Assembly (NCBI GenBank): GCA_012797095.1
Contig: JAAZPS010000030.1
Span: forward strand, 1 to 15,436
DNA: 15,436 nt
Source of the DNA: Bacillota bacterium
GTDB taxonomy: Bacteria; Bacillota; Dethiobacteria; DTU022
Direction of reading: 5' to 3'
Position 1 is the stretch's first letter, and every line of letters starts with the position of its first letter. Positions 1-6,341 of the stretch are shown piece by piece. A program made the translations under genes and the position numbers. The notes beneath the pieces were generated by a model, which saw nothing but the letters and a program-made list of their open reading frames with translations, was not told the origin of the DNA and searched no databases.

Positions 1-722
1 TTCATCCCCCCGGCCAGTGAAATTTTCTTGAAGAGGGCTTCCTTATGGTCACCCTGCCACCACGAACCCGCCAGCACCGTGACCGCGCTTCCGGCAAAAG
101 CGGCGGGGAAAATCGGCGTCGACGCGCCGATCATGACCACCTCGCGGGCACCGGAGCAGAGCTTCAGCAGCCCGTCCACCGAACCGTTGATCATGGTGGT
201 TCCCGTGAGCAGTACCAGATCACAACCGGGCAGCAGCCGGGGCTGCTGCTCCAGGGGGATCAACGGAGCCCTGCTCGCGCACTTCTCTTTCCCCTCATCG
301 AAAAGATAGATCTCTTTCACCCGGGGCCGGATCATCTCCGCGACCGGGGCGATATTCCCGATCATCCCGACAGTATCGCTGCTGCGCAGCTCGATGCCGA
401 AAGGCCGCCCGGCCGTCTCACTGTCCGGCAGCGTCTGCCCCTGCGAGGCCGCTGCCAGCACCGCTGTCCCGATGGCCCGCTGGACGTTGTCGCCGCCGGT
501 AACGGCCCAGGCGGCAGCACCGGGGGCATCCTGCCCGATCAGCTGCTGCCCGTAGGGGAAGACAGAGCAGCCGCCTTGAAGTCCCTTCCGCAAGATATAG
601 GAGAGGCCGATGAAACCGTTGTCCAGCTCCACGGCGAGAAGAGAAAGCCCGATGACGGCATCCCGCACCGTCCGCCCCTGCAGATAGGGCCGGGCCTTCT
701 CCAGCACTGTTTCCATGATCAT
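1..722 (-). CDS. DUF4213/DUF364 (putative metal-chelation, Rossmann-like) protein, 3' end cut by window edge
   Basis: The minus strand is open from the left edge to a start at 722 and gives 240 residues without a stop. The C-terminal half carries hallmarks of the DUF364/COG2014 family: VGMIGNIAP (about residues 118-126), the strand-loop LLTGTTMINGSVDGLL (171-186) and IGASTPIFPAAF (198-209). The N-terminal part resembles the companion DUF4213 domain, including AIGTAVLAAA (83-92). Family members are about 240-260 residues, so only a short C-terminal tail should be missing. They are cytoplasmic proteins of unproven function, proposed to bind or sense metals or metal-cofactor precursors. ATG at 722 is preferred because GGGAGG lies 9 nt upstream; an in-frame ATG at 716 is also possible. 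A perfect 15-bp palindrome (GCCGGTTCAACCGGC, 739-753) sits immediately upstream of the ribosome binding site and may influence translation. Family assignment is confident; the function is not. Confidence 0.78.
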   Translation of the reverse strand, partial: MIMETVLEKARPYLQGRTVRDAVIGLSLLAVELDNGFIGLSYILRKGLQGGCSVFPYGQQLIGQDAPGAAAWAVTGGDNVQRAIGTAVLAAASQGQTLPDSETAGRPFGIELRSSDTVGMIGNIAPVAEMIRPRVKEIYLFDEGKEKCASRAPLIPLEQQPRLLPGCDLVLLTGTTMINGSVDGLLKLCSGAREVVMIGASTPIFPAAFAGSAVTVLAGSWWQGDHKEALFKKISLAGGM

Positions 723-779
723 CTCCGTCAACCTCCCTGCCGGTTCAACCGGCGGTTTATTCCAATAAGTTAGCCGCGC

Positions 780-810
780 TGGGACAAAGGGGACGTACCT
801 TCCTGTCCCA
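780..810. repeat. 31-bp palindromic element, copy 1 (RAYT/REP-like)
   Basis: The ends TGGGACA and TGTCCCA form a 7-bp perfect stem around the core AAGGGGACGTACC. An identical copy lies at 911-941. Short palindromes of this form are typical of elements mobilised in trans by REP-associated tyrosine transposases; no transposase is in the window, so the class is inferred from shape. Confidence 0.7.
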
Positions 811-874
811 TACACCGGGAAACGCGAGATCCTTCGCTTCGCTCAGGATGACAGGGCAGTACATCGGCACAGCC
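809..874. repeat. 66-bp intergenic element, copy 1
   Basis: Nearly identical to 1249-1314. The last 49 bases (826-874) are exactly the same as 1266-1314. The unit contains GAGATCCTTCGCTTCGC followed by CAGGATGAC. The beginning overlaps the end of the 780-810 palindrome by two bases. Confidence 0.75.
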
Positions 875-910
875 CCCCACTATCATCGCGAAAACCGGAT
901 CCTCCACTGT

Positions 911-941
911 GGGACAAAGGGGACGTACCTTCCTGTCCCAT
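911..941. repeat. 31-bp palindromic element, copy 2
   Basis: Identical over all 31 bases, and in the same orientation, to the copy at 780-810. The same 7-bp terminal stem is present. The flanks differ between copies, so the 31 bases appear to be the repeated unit. Confidence 0.7.
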
Positions 942-1021
942 CACCACTCTTAAAACCAGTGTTTCGACCCCTCATCCAGCGCCCCCCCCCAGTCGTCCCG
1001 GAAGCAGCTCCCTCTCGACTA

Positions 1022-1165
1022 CCCCAAAGGCGCAGCAGCCCCCCGATCCTGTGATCTGAGAGCGCAGCCCCCCACTGTGATCCTGAAGGCGAAACCCCTT
1101 CACCATCTATCCTGATGACGCAGCCCCTCCATTATCATCCTGAGGGCACAGCCCGAAGGATCTCC
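1022..1165. repeat. Degenerate ~28-bp tandem-like array
   Basis: Variants of ATCCTGAnGGCGCAGCCCC start at about 1054, 1080, 1109 and 1137, spaced 26, 29 and 28 bases, with a partial copy near 1022. The last unit (1135-1165) ends in CGAAGGATCTCC. It is therefore a reverse-orientation relative of the GATCCTTCG...CAGGATGAC element at 826-852. The copies are too diverged, and without distinct spacers, to be a CRISPR. Confidence 0.5.
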
Positions 1166-1248
1166 AAACGGATCGATGGGCCACAGCAGCCCGCGCTGTC
1201 GATCCGGTAGCCGGTATATTCACCCGCCACTACCCCACCCGGGCAGAC

Positions 1249-1314
1249 CATACACCGTGAAAAAGAGATCCTTCGCTTCGCTCAGGATGACAGGGCAGTA
1301 CATCGGCACAGCCT
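1249..1314. repeat. 66-bp intergenic element, copy 2
   Basis: Second copy of the element at 809-874; exact over 49 bases (1266-1314). It differs only in the first part (ACCGTGAAAAA instead of ACCGGGAAACGC). It pairs as an inverted repeat with the related sequence at 1322-1353. Confidence 0.75.
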
Positions 1315-1352
1315 CTCCACTGTCATCATGAAGGCACAGCCCGAAGGATCTC
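1260..1352 (-). terminator. Possible transcription terminator of asd-dapG built from repeat elements
   Basis: Read on the minus strand, downstream of the dapG stop, GAGATCCTTCG (1352-1342) pairs perfectly with CGAAGGATCTC (1276-1266) and is followed by six T (1265-1260). The loop is long (65 nt) but contains a second partly paired tract. The long loop makes this a weaker candidate than a classical hairpin. Confidence 0.35.
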
Positions 1353-1401
1353 CGCTTTCAACCTAACGCCATTTGATAACCATCAAAACTACAAAAGCAG
1401 G

Positions 1402-2670
1402 TTAAATGCAGGCTGGCCGGCCGTCATCCCGCTTTTCCGGCGCTTCTTCGGGCTCACCCAGGGCGAAATGGTCATGCAAGGTCTTCACAGCAGTGGCCAG
1501 ATCCGGGCGGCGGATCAGCAGGGCGATGGAGATATTGGAATCGGCGGTCTGCAAGATGGTGATCCCCTTTTCATTGAGTGCGCGCACGATCTGGGCCATC
1601 ACCCCGGGGATACCGCGCATGCCGAAGCCGATCACCGCCACCTTGGCACAATTTTTTTCCAGGCGAAAACCGAGGCCAAGGTCGGTGAGCACCTGCGCGG
1701 CCCTCCCGAGAGCCTCTTCTTTGATCGTGAATATCTTCATCTGCGGAAAGACGCTGATCAGATCGATGCTGATCCCTGCTGCGGCCAGATTTTCGAATAA
1801 CCTCATTTCAAGATCTGGATCGGGATCGGCAAATTCAACGGTCAGCTGCACGATATCATCAGCATGAGCGATCCCCGTAACCACCCGTCGCGGTGGCACG
1901 GTAAAACCGGTCGGGGTTGCGGCAGCACCGGTGTGGATCAGGGTTCCGGGGCCTTCCCCGGTGAGGCTGCGGATAACCAGGTTAAGGTTATGTTTCATCG
2001 CCACTTCCACGGCCGGCGGGTGGATCACTTTGGCCCCTTCATAGACCAGCTGGCAAACCTCGCTGTGGGTCAGCTGGGGAATGATCCGCGCACCTTTCAA
2101 TATATGAGGATCGGCAGTGGCGATACCGCGCACATCTGTATAGATCTCCACCAGCTCCGCCTGCAGCGCCGAGCCCAGGATCACCGCAGTGGTATCGCTG
2201 CCGCCCCGGCCCAGGGTGGTGATCTCCCCGCCGGGGGCGGCACCCTGAAAACCTGCCACAACCGCCACCTCTCCTGCTCGCAGGGAACGCCTGATCCCTT
2301 CCGGATCGCAGGCCAGCACCCGGGCCAGCCCGTAACTACCGTCCGTGGACAGGCCAGCCTGGAAACCGGTCATGGTTCCGGCCTTGATCCCAGCCCGGTT
2401 CAGGGTGGCAGCCATCACCACAGCAGCGATGATCTCGCCGCAGTGCATCAGCAGATCGAGCTCCCTAGGGGGGACCGGGGGAAAGATATCTTCCGCCAAT
2501 TTTTTCAGGGTATCGGTGGCGTAGGGTTCCCCGGCACGCCCCATGGCCGACACCACCACTACCGGCTTGTAGCCGCTTTCCAGGGCCAGGCGGACCCGCT
2601 CTGCAGCCGCTTCACGCAGCGGCGCCGTGGCGGTGGAACTCCCGCCAAATTTTTGCACGATGATCTTCAA
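1402..2670 (-). CDS. dapG: Aspartate kinase, DapG type (monofunctional, ACT-regulated)
   Basis: This enzyme phosphorylates L-aspartate with ATP, the first step toward diaminopimelate, lysine, methionine and threonine. The 422-residue product has the kinase signature KFGGSS (7-12), VVVVSAMG (37-44), the nucleotide-binding GRGGSDTT (154-161) and GAKVIHP (212-218). Two ACT regulatory domains follow at about 264-335 and 342-405, including NCAKVAVIGFGMRGIPGV. The sequence and length match Bacillus DapG (the diaminopimelate-sensitive isozyme) better than LysC or ThrA types. The start codon is TTG at 2670, with AGGAG 8 nt upstream. The stop of asd lies 25 nt upstream, so the two genes are co-transcribed, as in the Bacillus dpaAB-asd-dapG-dapA operon, although dpaAB and dapA are not here. 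A short charged tail after residue 403 is an extension. Which amino acid inhibits it cannot be read from sequence. Confidence 0.93.
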   Translation of the reverse strand: MKIIVQKFGGSSTATAPLREAAAERVRLALESGYKPVVVVSAMGRAGEPYATDTLKKLAEDIFPPVPPRELDLLMHCGEIIAAVVMAATLNRAGIKAGTMTGFQAGLSTDGSYGLARVLACDPEGIRRSLRAGEVAVVAGFQGAAPGGEITTLGRGGSDTTAVILGSALQAELVEIYTDVRGIATADPHILKGARIIPQLTHSEVCQLVYEGAKVIHPPAVEVAMKHNLNLVIRSLTGEGPGTLIHTGAAATPTGFTVPPRRVVTGIAHADDIVQLTVEFADPDPDLEMRLFENLAAAGISIDLISVFPQMKIFTIKEEALGRAAQVLTDLGLGFRLEKNCAKVAVIGFGMRGIPGVMAQIVRALNEKGITILQTADSNISIALLIRRPDLATAVKTLHDHFALGEPEEAPEKRDDGRPACI

Positions 2671-2695
2671 GCCAACAACTCCTGTTCCAGAGATT

Positions 2696-3697
2696 TTACA
2701 GGAGCAGTTCAGCGATCTGGACAGAATTGAGGGCAGCGCCCTTGCGAATATTATCCGCCACCACCCAGAGGTTCAGGCCGTGAGCAACGGAGTGATCTTC
2801 CCGGATCCGCCCGATATAGACCTCATCGTGACCGCTGACCTGAAGCGGCATCGGGTAAAGCTTTTCCGCCGGATTATCCAGAACCGTCACCCCCGGCGCT
2901 TTTGCGAAAAGCGCACGGGCCTCGTCGGCGGTCAGCGGCGCCTGCAGCTCCACATTCAAGACGATGGAGTGTCCGTTGACTACCGGTGCACGCACGGTGG
3001 TTGCCGTAACCGGCAACCCGGGCAGGGCCATGATCTTGCGTGTCTCCCGAACCATCTTTTCCTCTTCGTTGGTGTACCCATCATCCAGGAAAATATCGAT
3101 ATGCGGGATCAGGCTGAAGGCCAGCTGGTGTGCAATATGCTGCACGGTCCCCTTTTCCCCGGCCAGGTGGGCGCGACACTGCTCCATCAGCTCATCCACA
3201 GCCTTCTTCCCCGCCCCGGAGATGGCCTGGTAGGTCGCCGCAACGACCCTCTTCAAGCCGGCGGCCTGCTGCAGCGGCTGCAGCGCCACCACCGTCTGGA
3301 TGGTAGAACAATTCGGGTTGGCAATAATACCGCGATGCTCGCGGACAGCCTCCGGATTGACCTCGGGGATGACCAGGGGCACATCTTCTTCCATCCGAAA
3401 AGCGCTGCTGTTGTCGATGACCACGGCGCCGCGGCGAGCTGCCTCCCGGGCCAGCTCCTTGCTGACAGCCCCGCCGGCGCTGAAAAAGGCAAAATCGATC
3501 CCCTCAAAGGAGTGCGGCAGAGCCTCCTCCACGAGATATTCCCTGTCGCCCGCGGTAACCCGGAGCCCCCGGGAACGCGCCGAGGCAAGCAACTTGAGTT
3601 CTTCCATGGGAAATTCTCTCTCGGTCAGGATCTCGACCATGGTCTGCCCGACCATGCCCGTGGCGCCGACCACCGCCACCCGATATTTTTTCGCCAT
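2696..3697 (-). CDS. asd: Aspartate-semialdehyde dehydrogenase
   Basis: This enzyme reduces aspartyl phosphate to aspartate semialdehyde with NADPH, the step after aspartokinase and the branch point to lysine/diaminopimelate and homoserine. The 333-residue protein has the Rossmann motif GATGMVG (11-17), the catalytic cysteine in NPNCST (C130) and the catalytic histidine in NGHS (H243). This is the usual length for the bacterial family. ATG at 3697 is chosen because GGAGG lies 7 nt upstream and homologs begin at this point; the frame is open 40 codons further upstream (to 3817), but that part is untranslated leader. A sigma-A-like promoter lies about 110 nt upstream. In sporulating Firmicutes this pair often sits with dipicolinate synthase genes; those are absent here. 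The function is certain at family level. Confidence 0.95.
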   Translation of the reverse strand: MAKKYRVAVVGATGMVGQTMVEILTEREFPMEELKLLASARSRGLRVTAGDREYLVEEALPHSFEGIDFAFFSAGGAVSKELAREAARRGAVVIDNSSAFRMEEDVPLVIPEVNPEAVREHRGIIANPNCSTIQTVVALQPLQQAAGLKRVVAATYQAISGAGKKAVDELMEQCRAHLAGEKGTVQHIAHQLAFSLIPHIDIFLDDGYTNEEEKMVRETRKIMALPGLPVTATTVRAPVVNGHSIVLNVELQAPLTADEARALFAKAPGVTVLDNPAEKLYPMPLQVSGHDEVYIGRIREDHSVAHGLNLWVVADNIRKGAALNSVQIAELLL

Positions 3698-4051
3698 CAC
3701 TGCTCCTCCATTCCGTATCTTTAGTTTATGAACATAATAGTTTGCTGTTACTGGCAGATCAATTTTTGGCGTTGCCAGCAGCATCAGAAAGAAAATAAAT
3801 TGTTTGTATTTTAACATACAGAAACATCGTCAGGCAAGACCTACCCCGGGGCCCTTTAAGCCGATCTGATCATTTCCTCTCACCGCTCGCCCGAAAGAAC
3901 CGAATATGGCTCACCCTCCTGGCCTGTCCCCCATGGAATCAGACCAGAGCAAACAAATTAATTTACTGCATTTAACGAATATCACCGGGCGGCGGGGTAA
4001 AAGCAGCCGCCGGCAGTTTCGGCAGGTTGACTCAACACCCGGAACCGCTGC
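3698..4051. other. Intergenic region: asd leader/promoter and serpin 3' flank
   Basis: No gene is seen. The half nearest asd holds its promoter (3808-3837) and a ~100-nt leader with a small dyad (CTGGCA/TGCCAG). The other half contains a GC-rich inverted repeat (GCCGCC/GGCGGC arms at about 3985-3992 and 4005-4012) downstream of the serpin stop. That repeat could be a weak terminator but lacks a T-run. Confidence 0.5.
3808..3837 (-). promoter_or_regulatory. Candidate sigma-A promoter of asd-dapG
   Basis: On the minus strand TTGCCT (3837-3832) is followed after 18 bases by TAAAAT (3813-3808). The predicted leader to asd is about 100 nt. The leader is too short and lacks the paired helices expected for a lysine riboswitch. 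Confidence 0.5.
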
Positions 4052-5335
4052 CTAAGGATTACTGACAGCACCTATGAATAGGATAACCCCGGTCTTCTCA
4101 TCAATAATGGTGAAAAAGAAAGGTCGATCAACGATCATGTTGAAGCGATCCACCTCCACGGACGTGCTTTCGCATTCTACCGAAGTAACCGCTGCCGCCT
4201 CGGTCCCCTTTTCGTCAACATCAATATAGGTCTTATGTTTAACTTCGCTGATATAAGGCCCGGGTAACGCGGTGATCATCTTGCTGAAATCAGCTCGCTG
4301 CGGTTCAAAGGCGCTTTCCATCCCCATCTTCTTCAGAATCTCCTTCAGAGCAATATCGTACTCGAATTGAAACCGGGGCAGCCCGATCTCGCCTTCCATC
4401 TTTTTAAAAGATAGCTGCCATTCTGCCCAATTTTCCGGTTCGATCTTGCGGCAAAATTCCGCCAGCGAGCTGCCGACAGCAGGCAAGAAAACAGTCATCC
4501 CCACCCGCCTGTTTTTTCCGTAAGGGAGACGGATCGCCTCGAAGTCATTTCCCTGGAAATAATGATAGACCCCCTCGCGGAACATCACCGGATGATCTTT
4601 CCCGGTTCCGTCTGGCAGGGTAAAGGGTATCTCCCGGGTGTTTTGCGGATCGAATTCGTTAGACCAGGCTCCGTTGAAATAGAGGGCATTGATCAAGAAG
4701 AGAAAGGTCTGGGGATCGATCGGCCTTTCAATGATCTTTTTTATCTTGCCCCTGGTCTGCTGCTCCACCCAGCGATTGATCGCGGAGGCAGCACCGGGCT
4801 TCTCGAAATCAAGGGTGTCGAACGCAGCGGCAAAGTAGTCCTGGTTGCGCTGCAAAAACTGCTCATTCAGCGAAACCCCCTGCCTGGCCCACAGCGAGTT
4901 GGCCACGTTCAGTTCAACTTCGGGATCGGAATTCCGAAGAACGCTCTGCAGATCAGCAAAGGCCCCGTTGAATTCGTCCAGATCCATCTCCGGCAACTGC
5001 AGCGTCTCCATTATTTCCCTGAAAGTATCCCCATCAGCCCCGTTGGCCGTCATGGCCAGGGCGATGGAGATACTTGTCGGCGAGATAAAGATATTATTAT
5101 GATGCTCCCCTTTTTCTAAAAGAGCCTGCAATATCCTGAACCCGAAGGCCATATTTCCGTCAACCAACCTCTGATCGAGGCTGGTTGACGGCTCGGCGGA
5201 AACTTTCCGCGGGGCGAGGCCAACGGGTGCGACGATCTCATCGTCGGGATTGCAACCACCCAACAGCGACATGGTCGCTGTCACAAGCAGCAGCACGACC
5301 AGAAAAATGGCACGATGACAGGACAACCAGATCAT
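4052..5335 (-). CDS. Lipoprotein serpin (serine/cysteine protease inhibitor family)
   Basis: Serpins are suicide protease inhibitors. The 427-residue product starts with a hydrophobic signal segment and a lipobox LLGGC (24-28), so it is predicted to be lipid-anchored on the cell surface at C28. The serpin fold follows: NIFISPTSISIALAM (81-95), NALYFNGAW (216-224) and the C-terminal signature DRPFFFTI...FIGAVSNP (403-427). The reactive-centre hinge EKGTEAAAVT (375-384) has the small residues found in inhibitory serpins. Counting from G377 as P15 places P1-P1' near T391-S392, in a loop that is acidic and carries a cysteine (C388). The loop appears about three residues longer than in antitrypsin, so P1 is uncertain. 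ATG at 5335 directly abuts AAGGAG; an in-frame TTG at 5326 lies 9 nt from it and may be the true start. The gene follows the RseC-like gene by 46 nt in the same direction. The target protease is unknown. Confidence 0.92.
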   Translation of the reverse strand: MIWLSCHRAIFLVVLLLVTATMSLLGGCNPDDEIVAPVGLAPRKVSAEPSTSLDQRLVDGNMAFGFRILQALLEKGEHHNNIFISPTSISIALAMTANGADGDTFREIMETLQLPEMDLDEFNGAFADLQSVLRNSDPEVELNVANSLWARQGVSLNEQFLQRNQDYFAAAFDTLDFEKPGAASAINRWVEQQTRGKIKKIIERPIDPQTFLFLINALYFNGAWSNEFDPQNTREIPFTLPDGTGKDHPVMFREGVYHYFQGNDFEAIRLPYGKNRRVGMTVFLPAVGSSLAEFCRKIEPENWAEWQLSFKKMEGEIGLPRFQFEYDIALKEILKKMGMESAFEPQRADFSKMITALPGPYISEVKHKTYIDVDEKGTEAAAVTSVECESTSVEVDRFNMIVDRPFFFTIIDEKTGVILFIGAVSNP

Positions 5336-5381
5336 CTCCTTGCACGGACCGTTTTGGTCAGACTAAACTATCCCGACCATT

Positions 5382-5840
5382 CTACTCGGCTGGCCCAAGA
5401 TCTTCCTCTTGAAGCAGCGCGGTGATCACCGGCCGGTAGCGGCCGCTCTGCTTGATCCGGCGGTCCCAGAGGCTGATAGCACCGAAGATCAGACCCATCA
5501 GAAGGAAACCAAGCCCGGCAGCAGCCAGTTCACGATAGCCTTCCCAACCCAGTAGAGCGGACAGTTTTAATCCCAGCAGGATCCCCGCCAGCAGCCCGGC
5601 CAGAGGCACCAGGTAGAGTAAAAAGGCGATGAAAAGAGCCCGCCGGTCATCGATCTCGATGAGAACGCTCTCCCCCTTTGCCGCCCGGATCGGATTGGCC
5701 ACCTCAACGAAGTGGTCCCGGCGATCTTCGGCGCTGAGAATACCCCCACAGCGACCGCAGTTTTCACAGGAAAGATGGCGCCGCAGGTGGACCACCGCGG
5801 TCTCACCTTTATCTTCTGTAATCGTACCGATTCGCTCCAC
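5382..5840 (-). CDS. RseC/MucC (SoxR-reducing system) family membrane protein
   Basis: The 152-residue protein has an N-terminal soluble domain with a cysteine motif, SCENCGRCGG (C25, C28, C31), followed by two predicted membrane segments at about 68-93 and 103-125 and a charged tail. This architecture matches the RseC_MucC family. Gram-negative members modulate sigma-E or take part in SoxR reduction; in Clostridia, members are often found with Rnf or other redox genes and their role is unproven. The GTG at 5840 is preferred as start because GGAGGG lies 7 nt upstream; an upstream in-frame TTG (5846) is only 1 nt from it. A good promoter lies 37 nt upstream, and the serpin gene follows after 46 nt, so the two probably form an operon. 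No Rnf genes are in the window. Confident in family, not in function. Confidence 0.85.
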   Translation of the reverse strand: MERIGTITEDKGETAVVHLRRHLSCENCGRCGGILSAEDRRDHFVEVANPIRAAKGESVLIEIDDRRALFIAFLLYLVPLAGLLAGILLGLKLSALLGWEGYRELAAAGLGFLLMGLIFGAISLWDRRIKQSGRYRPVITALLQEEDLGPAE

Positions 5841-5876
5841 CGGCAAACCCTCCAGATCGTAATTAAAGCTGTTCCT

Positions 5877-5905
5877 ATTTTAGCACGGTTGAGACAGGAT
5901 CACAA
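5877..5905 (-). promoter_or_regulatory. Candidate sigma-A promoter of the rseC-like/serpin operon
   Basis: On the minus strand TTGTGA (5905-5900), a 17-base spacer and TAAAAT (5882-5877) match the sigma-A consensus well. They are followed by a ~30-nt leader to the GGAGGG ribosome binding site. Confidence 0.6.
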
Positions 5906-6164
5906 AACCGTATTCACCGATTATTTTCACTATCCGCTGCCGCCTCGTAAAAAGGGAGAAGAAGGTGAAACAACGGTTACGTGCTCCTTTGTCCCGCCGG
6001 AAAATGATGCCACCGCTTTGGCGTGCTCGACAGAAACCTGAAGGCAGCGCGCAGACACGAATAACGGGCATAGTCACCTGCGGCATCCGGACCCCCCATT
6101 TCACCTCCCTCTGCCCCGAGGGGAGAGGAACTTGCCACACTGTGATCTTTATATTTCTCCTCCC

Positions 6165-6196
6165 GGTAAGTCAAAGTGTCCGTCCATCCGACTCGG
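6165..6196. repeat. Diverged copy of the GTGAGTCAA palindrome
   Basis: GGTAAGTCAAAGTGTCCGTCC matches the first 21 bases of the palindrome units at 6266-6297 and 6309-6340 with one change. The right arm has decayed to CCGACTCGG. This looks like an older copy of the element. Confidence 0.5.
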
Positions 6197-6217
6197 AGTC
6201 AGGGGGCGTTTTGCGCA

Positions 6218-6255
6218 AAAAGGCCCCCTCCCGGAATAGGGGGAGGGGGCCTTTT
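6218..6255 (-). terminator. Strong rho-independent terminator of the eight-gene operon
   Basis: A perfect 15-bp stem (AAAAGGCCCCCTCCC at 6218-6232 with its complement at 6241-6255) closes an 8-nt loop. Read on the minus strand it is followed by a T-run, about 85 nt after the flxA stop. A T-run is also present on the other side, so it could stop transcription in both directions. Confidence 0.8.
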
Positions 6256-6341
6256 ATCTTCCAACGGTGAGTCAAAGTGTCCGTCCCCTTGACTCACTAT
6301 CTTCCAACGGTGAGTCAAAGTGTCCGTCCCCTTGACTCACT
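6256..6341. repeat. Perfect tandem duplication of a 43-bp unit containing a 31-bp palindrome
   Basis: Bases 6256-6298 and 6299-6341 are identical. Each contains a palindrome with 9-bp arms GTGAGTCAA and TTGACTCAC (6267-6297 and 6310-6340). The second copy extends into the flxA stop codon (6340-6342). The exact identity indicates a recent duplication or insertion. Confidence 0.85.

Larger units (their letters stand above)
723..1401. other. Repeat-rich intergenic region
   Basis: No credible gene is seen in these 679 bases. The open frames present translate to proline/arginine-rich sequence without family features. The region holds two 31-bp palindromes, two copies of a 66-bp element, a degenerate ~28-bp array and a probable terminator for dapG, listed separately. 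It looks like an accumulation site for short non-autonomous repeats between two same-strand genes. Confidence 0.7.
5906..6339. other. Intergenic region between the RseC-like gene and flxA
   Basis: No gene is seen. Short open frames on both strands lack ribosome binding sites and family features. The region has a hairpin-prone tract with CCTCT...CCCC/GGGG...AGAGG arms near 6107-6127, a diverged palindrome (6165-6196), a strong terminator (6218-6255) and a duplicated 43-bp unit (6256-6341) that reaches into the flxA stop codon. Confidence 0.55.

Noticed and set aside
45..773. 242-residue open frame on the plus strand at the left edge
   Set aside because: The minus strand here encodes a DUF364 protein with conserved motifs. 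The plus frame gives a low-complexity, histidine/glycine-rich translation.
848..1054. 68-residue open frame
   Set aside because: It consists of the repeat elements themselves and translates to proline-rich sequence without a good ribosome binding site.
1022..1165. Possible CRISPR array
   Set aside because: Repeat units are strongly diverged, spacing is about 28 bp with no unique spacers, and no cas gene is present.
3698..3807. Lysine riboswitch in the asd leader
   Set aside because: The leader is about 100 nt and lacks the multi-helix core; only a small dyad is present.
5965..6270. 101-residue open frame between the RseC-like gene and flxA
   Set aside because: It runs through the terminator and palindromic repeats and has no family features.
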